A stretch of DNA of 64,000 bases from an uncultured Eubacteriales bacterium (GTDB lineage Bacteria; Bacillota; Clostridia; Oscillospirales; Acutalibacteraceae): NCBI GenBank assembly GCA_934454655.1, contig CAKSFK010000002.1:1-64000 (forward strand). Direction: 5' to 3'. Position numbers and translations under genes: made by a program. The first letter of the stretch is position 1. Each line of letters starts with the position of its first letter. The notes under the pieces are model-generated. The model had not been told where the DNA came from. It was given only the letters and a program-made list of their open reading frames with translations, and ran no database searches. Of this stretch, positions 41,078-50,027 are shown in pieces.

Positions 41078-43232
41078 TTAAAACCTTGTCCTTCCTCATT
41101 GTAAGGGATATACGCTTTTTCGCGGCGTCTGTTTCCAAAACCCAAACCTTTACTATATCGCCGACTTTAAGCACCTCTGACGGGTGCTTTATAAATCTGT
41201 TTGTTATCTGAGAGATATGCACAAGCCCGTCCTGATGAACGCCTATATCCACAAAAGCCCCGAAATCGATAACATTTCTTACAGTACCCGTAAGTTCCAT
41301 ACCGGGCTTTAAGTCCTCAATCGACATAATATCGTGCCTTAAAAGCGGCGGCGGCAGTTCGTCACGCGGATCTCTGCCCGGCCGCTCAAGCTCTTTTATA
41401 ATATCCTTAAGCGTCGGTTCGCCTATACAAAGCTCGTCCGCAATTTTTCGTTCCCCTATTTCTTCCGCCTTTTCTTTGAGTCCCGCGGCGGCGCCGTTTT
41501 TCACATCGCTGTCCGAATATCCGCATAATTTGAGCAACCTGTCCGCCGCCTTGTAGCTTTCGGGATGCACCGATGTGTTGTCGAGTATCTCTTTGCCGCC
41601 CGCTATCCTTAAAAATCCCGCGCACTGTTCAAACGCTTTAGGACCAAGCTTTGAAACTTTTTTAAGCTCTGTTCTTGATGTAAACCTGCCGTTTTCCTCA
41701 CGGTAAAGCACAATGTTTTTTGCAATGGCAGGTCCTATGCCGGCAACCCTTGAAAGCAGCTGAACAGACGCCGTGTTGAGGTCTACCCCGACGCTGTTTA
41801 CACAGTCCTCCACAACACCGTCCAGCGCATCGGAAAGTTCCGCCTTCGGCATATCGTGCTGATATTGACCCACGCCTATCGCTTTCGGGTCGATTTTAAC
41901 GAGTTCGGCAAGCGGGTCCTGCAGCCGCCTTGCAATGGAAACCGCACTGCGAAGCGATACATCGTAATCGGGAAATTCCTCTGCCGCAAGTTCCGAGGCG
42001 GAATAAACGCTGGCACCGGCTTCGGACACCGTCATATAAGAAAGTTTACCGCCCATTTCCCTTATAACCTCGGCGGCAAAGACCTCCGTTTCGTGGCTTG
42101 CCGTTCCGTTACCTATTGCAAAAACCTGCACAGAGTGTTTTCGGACAAGTCTTTTTACGGTTTCCTTTGCCTTTTCGGTTTCGTTTCGCGGCGGAGTCGG
42201 ATATATAACTCCCGTGTCAAGCACCTTGCCCGTGCCGTCCACCACGGCAATCTTACAGCCGGTGCGGTAGCCCGGGTCAAGCCCCAAGGTTACTCTGTTT
42301 TTAAGCGGAGGCTGCATTAACAGCTGACGCAGATTTGTTGTAAACACCCTCATTGCGCCCGCGTCGGCACGCTCGGTAAGCTCCGCCCTTATCTCACGCT
42401 CAACCGACGGGAAAATAAGCCTTGAATATGCGTCCTCCGCCGCCGCTCTTACCGTTTTTGTCGCGGCAGAACCTTCCTTAATATGGTTTTTTGATACCAC
42501 GAACATCGCCTTGTCCCTGTCAAGTTCTACCGAAACCTTTAAAATTTCCTCTTTTTCACCGCGGTTAACGGCAAGTATTCTGTGGTCGGGTATTTTTGAA
42601 AGCTGTTCGCGGTAATCCTTATACATTTCGTATACACCGGCATCCTCTTTTACCGATTTAACCGAGAGAAAACCGTGCGCCCGGCAGACAAAGCGCAAAC
42701 GTTTTCTGGTGTCGGCGTCGTCCGATATTTTTTCGGCTATAATATCCATAGCGCCGCAAAGCGCCTCCCCAGCCGTTTGAACGCCGAGCTCCGCATTTAT
42801 GTACCGCTCCGCCAGACCCGACGGTTCTTCACAGCCTGGCGACTGGGAGTATATCATATCTGCCAGAGGTTCAAGCCCCTTTTCCTTTGCGACCGACGCC
42901 CTTGTTTTGCGCTTTTTCTTATACGGTCTGTAAAGGTCGTCAAGTTCGGTAAGCGTTGCCGCGGCATCAAGCTTTGCGCTCAGTTCATCCGTGAGGGCAT
43001 TTTGTTCGGCGACAGCCGCCTTGATTTTTTCTCTTGTTTCGTCCAGATTCCTTATATATGTAAGGCGTTCGCTTAACTTTCTTAACAGCTGGTCGTCAAG
43101 CGAACCTGTCATTTCCTTGCGGTAACGGGCTATAAACGGCACGGTATTTCCGTCGTCTATAAGCTTGACCGTGTTTTCAACCTGTGCGGGTTTAATGCCG
43201 AATTCTTCGGCGAGGGTTTTTACAATATCCAT
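41064..43232 (-). CDS. tex: Tex family RNA-binding/transcription accessory protein
   Basis: 722 residues. N-terminal Tex helical region with NTVPFIARYRKEMTGSLDD, YqgF-like RNase H fold with TLGLDPGYRTGCKIAVVDG, helix-hairpin-helix region with ASVQLLSRVAGIGPAIAKNI, and a C-terminal S1 domain (GTVRNVIDFGAFVDIGVHQD). Binds nucleic acid and affects transcription/RNA handling in several bacteria. ATG follows GGAGAAG. The 146 bases upstream (43233-43378) hold no other feature. Confidence 0.95.
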   Translation of the reverse strand: MDIVKTLAEEFGIKPAQVENTVKLIDDGNTVPFIARYRKEMTGSLDDQLLRKLSERLTYIRNLDETREKIKAAVAEQNALTDELSAKLDAAATLTELDDLYRPYKKKRKTRASVAKEKGLEPLADMIYSQSPGCEEPSGLAERYINAELGVQTAGEALCGAMDIIAEKISDDADTRKRLRFVCRAHGFLSVKSVKEDAGVYEMYKDYREQLSKIPDHRILAVNRGEKEEILKVSVELDRDKAMFVVSKNHIKEGSAATKTVRAAAEDAYSRLIFPSVEREIRAELTERADAGAMRVFTTNLRQLLMQPPLKNRVTLGLDPGYRTGCKIAVVDGTGKVLDTGVIYPTPPRNETEKAKETVKRLVRKHSVQVFAIGNGTASHETEVFAAEVIREMGGKLSYMTVSEAGASVYSASELAAEEFPDYDVSLRSAVSIARRLQDPLAELVKIDPKAIGVGQYQHDMPKAELSDALDGVVEDCVNSVGVDLNTASVQLLSRVAGIGPAIAKNIVLYREENGRFTSRTELKKVSKLGPKAFEQCAGFLRIAGGKEILDNTSVHPESYKAADRLLKLCGYSDSDVKNGAAAGLKEKAEEIGERKIADELCIGEPTLKDIIKELERPGRDPRDELPPPLLRHDIMSIEDLKPGMELTGTVRNVIDFGAFVDIGVHQDGLVHISQITNRFIKHPSEVLKVGDIVKVWVLETDAAKKRISLTMRKDKVLNEKQ

Positions 43233-43378
43233 TTTCTTCTCCGATCGGCGCGGCAGGCGAAAATATATCCGAACCCGTTTGCCTCAGCACGGATTTCTCG
43301 CATTGCCGCATTAAAATACCCATTTATTTTACCAAACCAAAACCGAAAAAGCAACACCGTGCGGCGGCGTTTTAACAA

Positions 43379-43750
43379 TTATTTTTTGCCGTCGGTATCT
43401 TTTTTCGCAAAAATACCGGGAATTCCCATAACAACGAGCATTGCGCCGAAAAGCTTTGCCGTTATTCTGCCGCCCAGAATACCTGCCAGCGCCAGTCCCA
43501 AAAACACGCCGACAACACCCCACGCGGCAATTTTAAGGGTAAGCTTCCATTTTATTTGATGCTTAACAGCATAAACCGCAACCGCGCAAATCGCAGTGGG
43601 AATAAAGAAAAGCAGATTTATGCCCTGCGCGGTCATTTGCTCTGTATTTGTAAAGACCGACAGATAAATAATAAGAACCGCGCCGCCGCCGAGCCCCATT
43701 GCGCCGATTATTCCCGAAAGAAGCCCCGCCATAAGGGCAACAATATTCAC
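43379..43750 (-). CDS. Half-size TSUP (TauE/SafE) transporter, second subunit
   Basis: 123 residues, about four membrane helices: MNIVALMAGLLSGIIGAMGL followed by GGGAVLIIYLSVFTNTEQMT is a typical TSUP repeat (GxxxGxGGG). A full TSUP protein has two such repeats in about 250 residues; here only one is present. The start overlaps the preceding half gene by 4 bases (ATGA), so both halves are produced together and probably form a heterodimer. Substrate (sulfite, sulfonate or organic anion) unknown. Confidence 0.85.
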   Translation of the reverse strand: MNIVALMAGLLSGIIGAMGLGGGAVLIIYLSVFTNTEQMTAQGINLLFFIPTAICAVAVYAVKHQIKWKLTLKIAAWGVVGVFLGLALAGILGGRITAKLFGAMLVVMGIPGIFAKKDTDGKK

Positions 43751-44106
43751 CTTAACAGCAGGCGGACGCCTGCATAGACCATAAATGCTCCGAAAATCCG
43801 CTTAAGCCACAGCGGCGATATTTTTTTAAGTATATAAGCACCCATAAAAGAACCTGCCACTCCGCCGGGAATAAATGCTATTGCCTGCCCAATACTCACA
43901 TAGCCCTTATAAACATACAGCGCGGCGCTTACAAGCGTTATCGGTAATATAACTGCCACCGCATTTGCGTGAGCCTGTTTTCTCTCAAGCCCCAGCTTTA
44001 AAAGTATCGGTACGGCTATCATACCGCCGCCCGCGCCTAAAAGACCGTTTACAGTGCCTATGCTAAGCCCTGCCAGTACCGACAGAATATTTTTTTTACC
44101 CGACAA
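43747..44106 (-). CDS. Half-size TSUP (TauE/SafE) transporter, first subunit
   Basis: 119 residues, about four helices. LSIGTVNGLLGAGGGMIAVP is the first TSUP repeat; KQAHANAVAVILPITLVSAA and FIPGGVAGSFMGAYIL are typical continuation. TTG start at 44106 preceded by GGTGAT. Adjacent second half at 43379-43750. Neither frame shows decay, and they do not read as one broken gene because the first ends with a normal family C-terminus. Confidence 0.85.
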   Translation of the reverse strand: MSGKKNILSVLAGLSIGTVNGLLGAGGGMIAVPILLKLGLERKQAHANAVAVILPITLVSAALYVYKGYVSIGQAIAFIPGGVAGSFMGAYILKKISPLWLKRIFGAFMVYAGVRLLLR

Positions 44107-44171
44107 ACCGCATCACCGATTATATCGTTCCCCGCTGTGCGGCATTTAATACGCAGCGGCTTTAGTGCAAC

Positions 44172-44243
44172 ATTTGTCTATAAAATATAATACATTTTAC
44201 TTGCTTTAAAAAAGTAATATTTGTAAAATTAGGATAGACAAAT
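44172..44243. promoter_or_regulatory. Promoter between inverted half-sites, keto-sugar operon
   Basis: ATTTGTCTAT (44172-44181) and its exact inverse ATAGACAAAT (44234-44243) flank a promoter TTGCTT (44201-44206), 17-base spacer, TAAAAT (44224-44229). The arrangement suits an AraC-type regulator such as the one encoded at 50011-50811. Confidence 0.55.
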
Positions 44244-44304
44244 TAATTGGCACACGCAATTTTCTATTCGGATTTAATACATTCCGCAAAGGGTGGTAAC
44301 GATT

Positions 44305-45012
44305 ATGATAAGGGTAACGGTTTATAACGAATTTTTGCACGAAAAGACCGATGACGCGGTTAAGAAGATTTATCCCGAGGGAATACATAATGCGCTTAAA
44401 GAACATCTAAGCGGCGATGATATTGAGGTTAAGACCGTAACGCTCGACAATGTGAATGATATTACGGACGAATTGCTTGACAATACCGACGTTCTGCTGT
44501 GGTGGGGACATCTGGCACACGATAAGGTACCCGATGAGGTGGCTGTACGCGTTCAGAACGCCGTGCTTTCGGGTATGGGCGCGGTATTTCTCCATTCCGC
44601 CCACCATTCAAAGCCCTTTAAACTCCTTATGGGAACTCCCTGCTCGCTCGGCTGGCGCGAAAACGGCGACCGCGAGTATGTTTGGGCGTGCGACCCGTCG
44701 CACCCGATAGCTCAGGGAATCGACCGTTTTATAAAGCTTGAACACGAAGAAACCTACGCCGAGCCTTTCAGCATACCCGAACCCGATAAGCTTGTATTCA
44801 TAGGCAGTTTTGAAGGCGGCGAGGTGTTAAGAGCAGGTTGCTGTTACAGGCGCGGCTACGGTAAGGTATTCTATTTCCAACCGGGTCACGAGTCCTTCCC
44901 GACTTACCATAATCCTCAAATAATCAGGGTAATTAACAATGCCGTGCATTGGGCATACAGCGATTACCGCAAGGTAATTGATTGCCCGAACATTAAAAAG
45001 CCGGAGGAATAA
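44305..45012 (+). CDS. ThuA-like domain protein
   Basis: 235 residues with the ThuA (trehalose utilisation) fold, a class I glutamine amidotransferase-like structure without the classic catalytic triad. Blocks: MIRVTVYNEFLHEKTDDAVK, DVLLWWGHLAHDKV, VFLHSAHHSKPFKLLMGTPC and the closing YFQPGHESFPTYHNPQI. ThuA works with a Gfo/Idh enzyme (ThuB) in conversion of disaccharides through 3-keto sugars. ATG 44305 follows AAGGGTGG. First gene of the 44.3-50.0 kb operon. Confidence 0.88.
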   Translation: MIRVTVYNEFLHEKTDDAVKKIYPEGIHNALKEHLSGDDIEVKTVTLDNVNDITDELLDNTDVLLWWGHLAHDKVPDEVAVRVQNAVLSGMGAVFLHSAHHSKPFKLLMGTPCSLGWRENGDREYVWACDPSHPIAQGIDRFIKLEHEETYAEPFSIPEPDKLVFIGSFEGGEVLRAGCCYRRGYGKVFYFQPGHESFPTYHNPQIIRVINNAVHWAYSDYRKVIDCPNIKKPEE

Positions 45013-45016
45013 AGCT

Positions 45017-46063
45017 ATGAAAAAGAATTTTGCGGTTATAGGCTACGGCGGTCAGGGCGGCTGGCACACAAGGCAAATCCTTGCGAGCGACGTTGCCGCG
45101 CTCAACGGTATTTACGATATTGACCCGAAGAAGTCGGAACTTGCGGAGAAAAACGGAATACACGCTTATTCTTCTTTTGATGAGGTTTTGGCTGACGGTT
45201 CGGTTGACGCGGTGGTAATAGCCGTTCCGAACGACTGCCACAGGGAGCTTGTTATAAAGGCGCTCGGCAGCGGCAAAAACGTTATTTGCGAAAAACCGGT
45301 TGAAATGTCGGTCGCGGCGCTTGACGAAATGATTGCCGCCGCCGATAAATCAGGTAAATTCTTTACGGTTCACCAGAACAGACGTTGGGATGTTGACTTT
45401 CTTGCAATGAAGCAGATAGTCGCTTCGGGCGAAATAGGCGAGCTTATAAACATTGAATCGAGAATACACGGCTCACGCGGAATACCGAGTGACTGGCGCT
45501 GTCACAAGCCCTACGGCGGCGGTATGATACTCGACTGGGGCGTACACCTTATCGACCAGATACTGCAAATAATAAAAGAAAAAATCGTGAGCGTTTACTG
45601 CACGGTTACAAATATAACCACAAAAGAGGTGGACGACGGCTTTAAGCTGACCCTTTATTTTGAAAGCGGAAAGACTGCCTACATAGAGGTCGGTACATAT
45701 AACTTTATCGCAATGCCGCGTTTTTATTTGCAGTGCAAAAACGGCAGCGCAATTATTGAGGACTGGCAGAAAAAAGCACAGGTTGCGCGTATGAAGGCGT
45801 GGAACGAAAAAGAGGTTCTGCCCGTGCAGACGGCCGCGGGAATTACAAAAACCATGGCGCCGCGTGATGAAATAACCCTTGATATGTACGAGGTGGAGCG
45901 TCCCGAAAGCGACGTACACGATTTTTACCGCAATTTCTGCGCCGTGCTTGATAAGAAGGCTGAGCCTGTAATTAAACTCTGCGAGGTTCGCCGCGTTATG
46001 CAGGTTATGGAGGCGGCGTTTGCCTCTTCAGATAAAAAACAGCGCATTGAGGTCGGTATCTGA
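45017..46063 (+). CDS. Gfo/Idh/MocA family oxidoreductase (first of three)
   Basis: 348 residues from ATG 45017 (GGAGG ribosome site, 4 bases after the ThuA gene). NAD(P)-binding loop VIGYGGQGGWHTRQ, catalytic Lys in CEKPVE, and GGMILDWGVHLIDQ with the Asp-x3-His pair typical of myo-inositol dehydrogenase-like enzymes. Probably oxidises a sugar or glycoside hydroxyl (C3 is typical of this set) to a ketone. Stop and next start share one base. Confidence 0.88.
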   Translation: MKKNFAVIGYGGQGGWHTRQILASDVAALNGIYDIDPKKSELAEKNGIHAYSSFDEVLADGSVDAVVIAVPNDCHRELVIKALGSGKNVICEKPVEMSVAALDEMIAAADKSGKFFTVHQNRRWDVDFLAMKQIVASGEIGELINIESRIHGSRGIPSDWRCHKPYGGGMILDWGVHLIDQILQIIKEKIVSVYCTVTNITTKEVDDGFKLTLYFESGKTAYIEVGTYNFIAMPRFYLQCKNGSAIIEDWQKKAQVARMKAWNEKEVLPVQTAAGITKTMAPRDEITLDMYEVERPESDVHDFYRNFCAVLDKKAEPVIKLCEVRRVMQVMEAAFASSDKKQRIEVGI

Positions 46064-47064
46064 TGATACGTCTGGCTGTCATAGGCACAAGCACAATTAC
46101 CGAAAAGTTTTTGTCTGCCGCGCGAAAAACAGGACGTTTTGAATTTCGGACCGTTTATTCGCGCACCGAAGAAAAAGGCAGAGCATTTGCCGAAAATCAG
46201 GGTTTCAAAGGCTTCTGCACCGATATATACGCACTTGCGAAAAGCCCCGATATTGACGCTGTGTATATAGCATCGCCCAATTCCCTGCACTGCAGCCAAA
46301 GCCGCCTTTTTTTGGAAAACGGCAAGCACGTCTTGTGTGAAAAGCCGATTGTTACAAACGCCGCCGAGTATGACAGGCTTTTATCCCTCGCGGATGAAAA
46401 GGGCGTTATATATGCGGAGGCTATAATGAGCCGCCATTACACGGCGGGCAGAAAGGCGCTTTTTGACGCGGTGGGAAGGATAGGCAGCATTTCGGTTGTG
46501 AGAATAAACTACTGCCAGCGCTCAAGCCGATATGACGCGTTTATGGCGGGCGAGCATATGAATATTTTTGATATGTCGCTTTGCGCCGGCACACTTATGG
46601 ACCTTGGAGTTTACTGCGTTTACGCGGCGGTAGATATGTTCGGTATGCCGCGGTCGGTTAAAGCATCGGCATCATTTTTTGAAAACGGAGCGGATAAATC
46701 GGGCTCGGCAATATTTGAATATGACGGCTTTACCGCGGTGCTTTCTTACAGCAAGGCGGGGCAGTCGGCAGCGGACTCGGAAATTGTGGGTGACGACGGT
46801 GTCGTAAAACTGGGCTCCGTTTCGCAGTACGGCGATATTTCGCTTGTGAAGGACGGCAAGGAAACAAAGCTTTCGGGAATGCCGACGCGCGATGAGATAA
46901 TGGGCGACGAGGCGGTAAAATTTGCCGATTATATTGAAAACAGAGAAAGCTTTTTTGCCGATTACCGCGCGGTATCTGTTCTTACGCACAATGTTCATAC
47001 CTGTATGGACTTAATAAAGCAAGATGCGAAAATAAAATATCCCAAAAAGGAGTGCAATTTATGA
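46063..47064 (+). CDS. Gfo/Idh/MocA family oxidoreductase (second of three)
   Basis: 333 residues. N-terminal loop MIRLAVIGTSTITEKFL, catalytic CEKPIV, and MDLGVYCVYAA (Asp...Tyr form) like glucose-fructose oxidoreductase and dihydrodiol dehydrogenase relatives. Overlaps the upstream gene by one base (TGATG). A different substrate or the reverse, reducing step is likely, since the active-site block differs from the first enzyme. Confidence 0.88.
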   Translation: MIRLAVIGTSTITEKFLSAARKTGRFEFRTVYSRTEEKGRAFAENQGFKGFCTDIYALAKSPDIDAVYIASPNSLHCSQSRLFLENGKHVLCEKPIVTNAAEYDRLLSLADEKGVIYAEAIMSRHYTAGRKALFDAVGRIGSISVVRINYCQRSSRYDAFMAGEHMNIFDMSLCAGTLMDLGVYCVYAAVDMFGMPRSVKASASFFENGADKSGSAIFEYDGFTAVLSYSKAGQSAADSEIVGDDGVVKLGSVSQYGDISLVKDGKETKLSGMPTRDEIMGDEAVKFADYIENRESFFADYRAVSVLTHNVHTCMDLIKQDAKIKYPKKECNL

Positions 47065-47975
47065 AATTAGGCATTGTAAGTGCAATTTACGACGGCTTTA
47101 CCTTTGAAGAAGCCGTTGAAAACGCCGTAAAGAACGGCTGTGAGTGTATGGAAGTTGCCTGCTGGCCGCAGGGCAAGGCAGAAAGGCGTTATGCCGGGGT
47201 AAGCCACATTGATGTGGATAACACATCACCCGAGTATATCGCATACATAAAGGATTTCTGCGCGAAAAAGGGAATAGAGATTTCATCTCTTGCCTTTTAC
47301 CCCAACACTATGGACGGCGACCTCGAAAAGCGCAAGGCTAACATAGACCACCTTAAAAAGGTTATAAATATGAGCGCTCTTCTGGGTGTTAATATGGTAA
47401 CGACCTTTATAGGCAGAGATCAGACTAAAACGGTTGAAGAAAATCTTGAGCTGTTTAAAGAGATTTGGCCGCCTATAATTAAGCTTGCGGAGGAAAAGGG
47501 CGTTAAGGTTGCAATTGAAAACTGCCCGATGCTTTTCGGCGCGGATCAGTGGCCGGGCGGACAGAACCTGTTTACCACCCCGAAGCTTTGGCGCAAAATG
47601 TTTGAACTGCTGCCAAGCGACAATTTCGGCATAAATTACGACCCGAGCCACTTTATCTGGCAGCAGATAGACTACATAAAGCCGCTTTATGAATTTCGGG
47701 ATAAAATATTCCACGTTCACTTTAAGGATATTAAGCTGTTTAAGGACAGACTTGATGATGTGGGCATAATGGGTTATCCGCTTGAATTTATGAGCCCGAA
47801 GCTCCCGGGACTCGGCGATGTTGACTGGGGCAAGTACGTTTCCGCCCTTACAGATATAGGTTATGACGGCTACGCCTGCATTGAGGTTGAGGACAAAGCC
47901 TTTGAAGGCTCAAAACAGCGAGTTATGGATTCGGTTGAACTGAGCTGCCGCTATATGCGCCAGTTCGTAATATAA
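47061..47975 (+). CDS. Sugar phosphate isomerase/epimerase-like TIM barrel protein (first)
   Basis: 304 residues from ATG 47061 (AAAAAGGAG). AP-endonuclease-2-type TIM barrel with metal ligands in VAIENCP, NYDPSHFIWQ, HVHFKDI and ACIEVED. In comparable clusters these proteins act as isomerases, epimerases or eliminating lyases on keto-sugars. Overlaps the preceding gene by 4 bases. Confidence 0.88.
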   Translation: MKLGIVSAIYDGFTFEEAVENAVKNGCECMEVACWPQGKAERRYAGVSHIDVDNTSPEYIAYIKDFCAKKGIEISSLAFYPNTMDGDLEKRKANIDHLKKVINMSALLGVNMVTTFIGRDQTKTVEENLELFKEIWPPIIKLAEEKGVKVAIENCPMLFGADQWPGGQNLFTTPKLWRKMFELLPSDNFGINYDPSHFIWQQIDYIKPLYEFRDKIFHVHFKDIKLFKDRLDDVGIMGYPLEFMSPKLPGLGDVDWGKYVSALTDIGYDGYACIEVEDKAFEGSKQRVMDSVELSCRYMRQFVI

Positions 47976-47995
47976 ACAAAACGGAGGAATTAACT

Positions 47996-49150
47996 ATGGC
48001 AAAGGTTGCTGGTCTGGACGCGTTTCAGACAAATCAGGAAACAGAGGTTATTGATGCCTCTAAAAAGGTGAAGATTGCAATTATCGGTACCGGCTGGATT
48101 GCGGAATCACACATTGCAAGCTACAAGAAGATGGAGGACGTTGAAATTGTAGCATTGGCGGACATTGTTCCCGGAAAGGCAGAAGAATTTGCAAAGAAAT
48201 TTGAAATTGAGAACTGCCGCATTTACAACAGCGACAAGGAACTGCTTGACAACGAAAAGGACCTTGACGGCGTCAGCATTTGTACCTACAACTGCCAGCA
48301 CGCTCCCTGCGCGATCCACGCTCTTAACGCAGGCGTTAACGTAATGCTTGAAAAGCCGTTCACCGTTACCCTTGACGAGGCTATTGAGGTTATGAAGGCT
48401 GAAAAGGCTTCGGGAAAGATTCTTACAATCGGCTTCCAGCCCCGTATGAGCGAAAATATGAAAATGATTAAGAAGATAGTTGAGTCGGGCGAGCTCGGCA
48501 AGGTTTACTATCTCCAGGCAGGCGGCGGACGCCGCCGCGGCATCCCCACACCGTTCGGCACTTCCTTTATTGAGAAAGAAACCGGCGGCATAGGCGCTGT
48601 GGGCGACATCGGCTCATACTCGCTTGATATGCTTATGGGCGCGGTAGGTTATCCGAAGCCCCTTACCGTTTCGGGTTACACCTCGGCTTATTTCGGCACA
48701 AACCCCGGTTACTACACCGTTCACCCCGAATATGCCGAAAAATTCGGTGTTGACGACTTTGCGGCAGGATTTGTTCGCCTTGAGGGAGATATTATTCTTG
48801 ACTTCCGCATTTCATGGGCTATGAATATGGACACCAGCGGCGACGCTCTTATCCTCGGTACAAAGGGCGGTCTGCGTATTCCTTCAACCGATTGCTGGAA
48901 CGGCGAGTTTGATAAGCCGCTTACAATTTACAAAACAATCGGCGATACAACCCTCCAGTATCAGGTTCCGCTTAAGCCCGCGGGCGAGCTGTTCTACAAG
49001 AAGCTTCGTTCGTTTGTTGACGCTATTAAGACCGGCGGCAAGGCAACCGTTCCCTCAAGCGAAATTGTATACAATCAGGCAATTATTGACGGAATCGTTC
49101 GCTCCGCAAAGCTTGGTCACGAGCTTGAAATTGAAATTCCCGAAGTATAA
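47996..49150 (+). CDS. Gfo/Idh/MocA family oxidoreductase (third of three)
   Basis: 384 residues. An N-terminal extension of about 24 residues precedes the NAD loop IAIIGTGWIAESHI. Catalytic LEKPFT, and GAVGDIGSYSLDMLMGAVGY. A 3-part C-terminal domain includes a loop YFGTNPGYYTVHPEYAEKFG. Longer than the other two; closest by eye to glycoside 3-dehydrogenase-like members of the family. Codon use looks more biased than its neighbours, suggesting high expression. Confidence 0.88.
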   Translation: MAKVAGLDAFQTNQETEVIDASKKVKIAIIGTGWIAESHIASYKKMEDVEIVALADIVPGKAEEFAKKFEIENCRIYNSDKELLDNEKDLDGVSICTYNCQHAPCAIHALNAGVNVMLEKPFTVTLDEAIEVMKAEKASGKILTIGFQPRMSENMKMIKKIVESGELGKVYYLQAGGGRRRGIPTPFGTSFIEKETGGIGAVGDIGSYSLDMLMGAVGYPKPLTVSGYTSAYFGTNPGYYTVHPEYAEKFGVDDFAAGFVRLEGDIILDFRISWAMNMDTSGDALILGTKGGLRIPSTDCWNGEFDKPLTIYKTIGDTTLQYQVPLKPAGELFYKKLRSFVDAIKTGGKATVPSSEIVYNQAIIDGIVRSAKLGHELEIEIPEV

Positions 49151-49168
49151 CGGATAAAAAAAGAAAAG

Positions 49169-49190
49169 GCGGCAGCCCTGCGGCTGCCGC
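49169..49190 (+). other. Intercistronic hairpin
   Basis: GCGGCAGCC and GGCTGCCGC, 4-base loop, no T-run. Likely affects mRNA stability or partial termination between the third oxidoreductase and the second TIM barrel gene. Confidence 0.6.
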
Positions 49191-49211
49191 GGATATTAAG
49201 GAGAAATTGTT

Positions 49212-50027
49212 ATGTATGATTTTCCGATTGCAATACAGCTTTATTCCGTAAGAGATGATATGTCGGCTGATTTCGGCGGCACTCTTAAAAAAATCAAAGC
49301 TTTAGGTTATGACGGCGTTGAGTTTGCGGGTCTGTACGGTCACACCGCCGAAGAAGTTAAGAAAATGTGCAAGGATGCGGGGCTTACCCCCATTTCCGCA
49401 CACGTTCCGTATGACGAGCTTAAAAAGGGCGACGTAACCTTTAAGACCTATTCCGATATCGGCTGCAAATATATAGTTATTCCGTGGATAGGCGGCGAAT
49501 ATCTTGCCGGCGGAGAGAAAAATGCCGAGTTCTATGAAAACGTCAAGAAATTCGGCGAGCTCGCAAACAAGTACGGTATGAAGCTTTGCTACCACAACCA
49601 CGATTTTGAGTTCCAGAAGGTTGACGGCGAATATAAGCTTGACCTGCTTTACAAGGCTGTACCGGCAGAGCTTTTGTCAACCCAGCTTGATACCTGCTGG
49701 GTAAATGTCGGCGGCGAGAACCCTGCCGATTATATCCGCAAATATGCCGGCAGACTGGAAATTGTCCACTTAAAGGACTTTGCCGGAACAAAGGGCGGGA
49801 ATATGTATGCCCTTATAGGCAACGAAGAAAGCAAAAAGAAAGAGGCATCGGGTACATTTGAATTCCGCCCGGTAGGCTCGGGACTTCAGAATTTCCACGA
49901 AATTCTGGACGCCGCAAAAGAGGTGGGCGCAAAGTGGGTCGTTGTTGAGCAGGATCAGCCCAGTATGGGCAAAACTCCGCTTGAGTGCGCCGAGAGCAGC
50001 ATAAATTACCTTAAATCGATTTTTTAA
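49212..50027 (+). CDS. Sugar phosphate isomerase/epimerase-like TIM barrel protein (second)
   Basis: 271 residues. Opens MYDFPIAIQLYSVRDDMSAD, a form common in DUF-type 2-keto-inositol dehydratase and 3-keto-glycoside lyase relatives. Metal ligands in LCYHNHDFEF, QLDTCWV, IVHLKDF and WVVVEQDQ. Preceded by AAGGAG. The 3' end overlaps the convergent AraC gene by 17 bases. Confidence 0.88.
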   Translation: MYDFPIAIQLYSVRDDMSADFGGTLKKIKALGYDGVEFAGLYGHTAEEVKKMCKDAGLTPISAHVPYDELKKGDVTFKTYSDIGCKYIVIPWIGGEYLAGGEKNAEFYENVKKFGELANKYGMKLCYHNHDFEFQKVDGEYKLDLLYKAVPAELLSTQLDTCWVNVGGENPADYIRKYAGRLEIVHLKDFAGTKGGNMYALIGNEESKKKEASGTFEFRPVGSGLQNFHEILDAAKEVGAKWVVVEQDQPSMGKTPLECAESSINYLKSIF

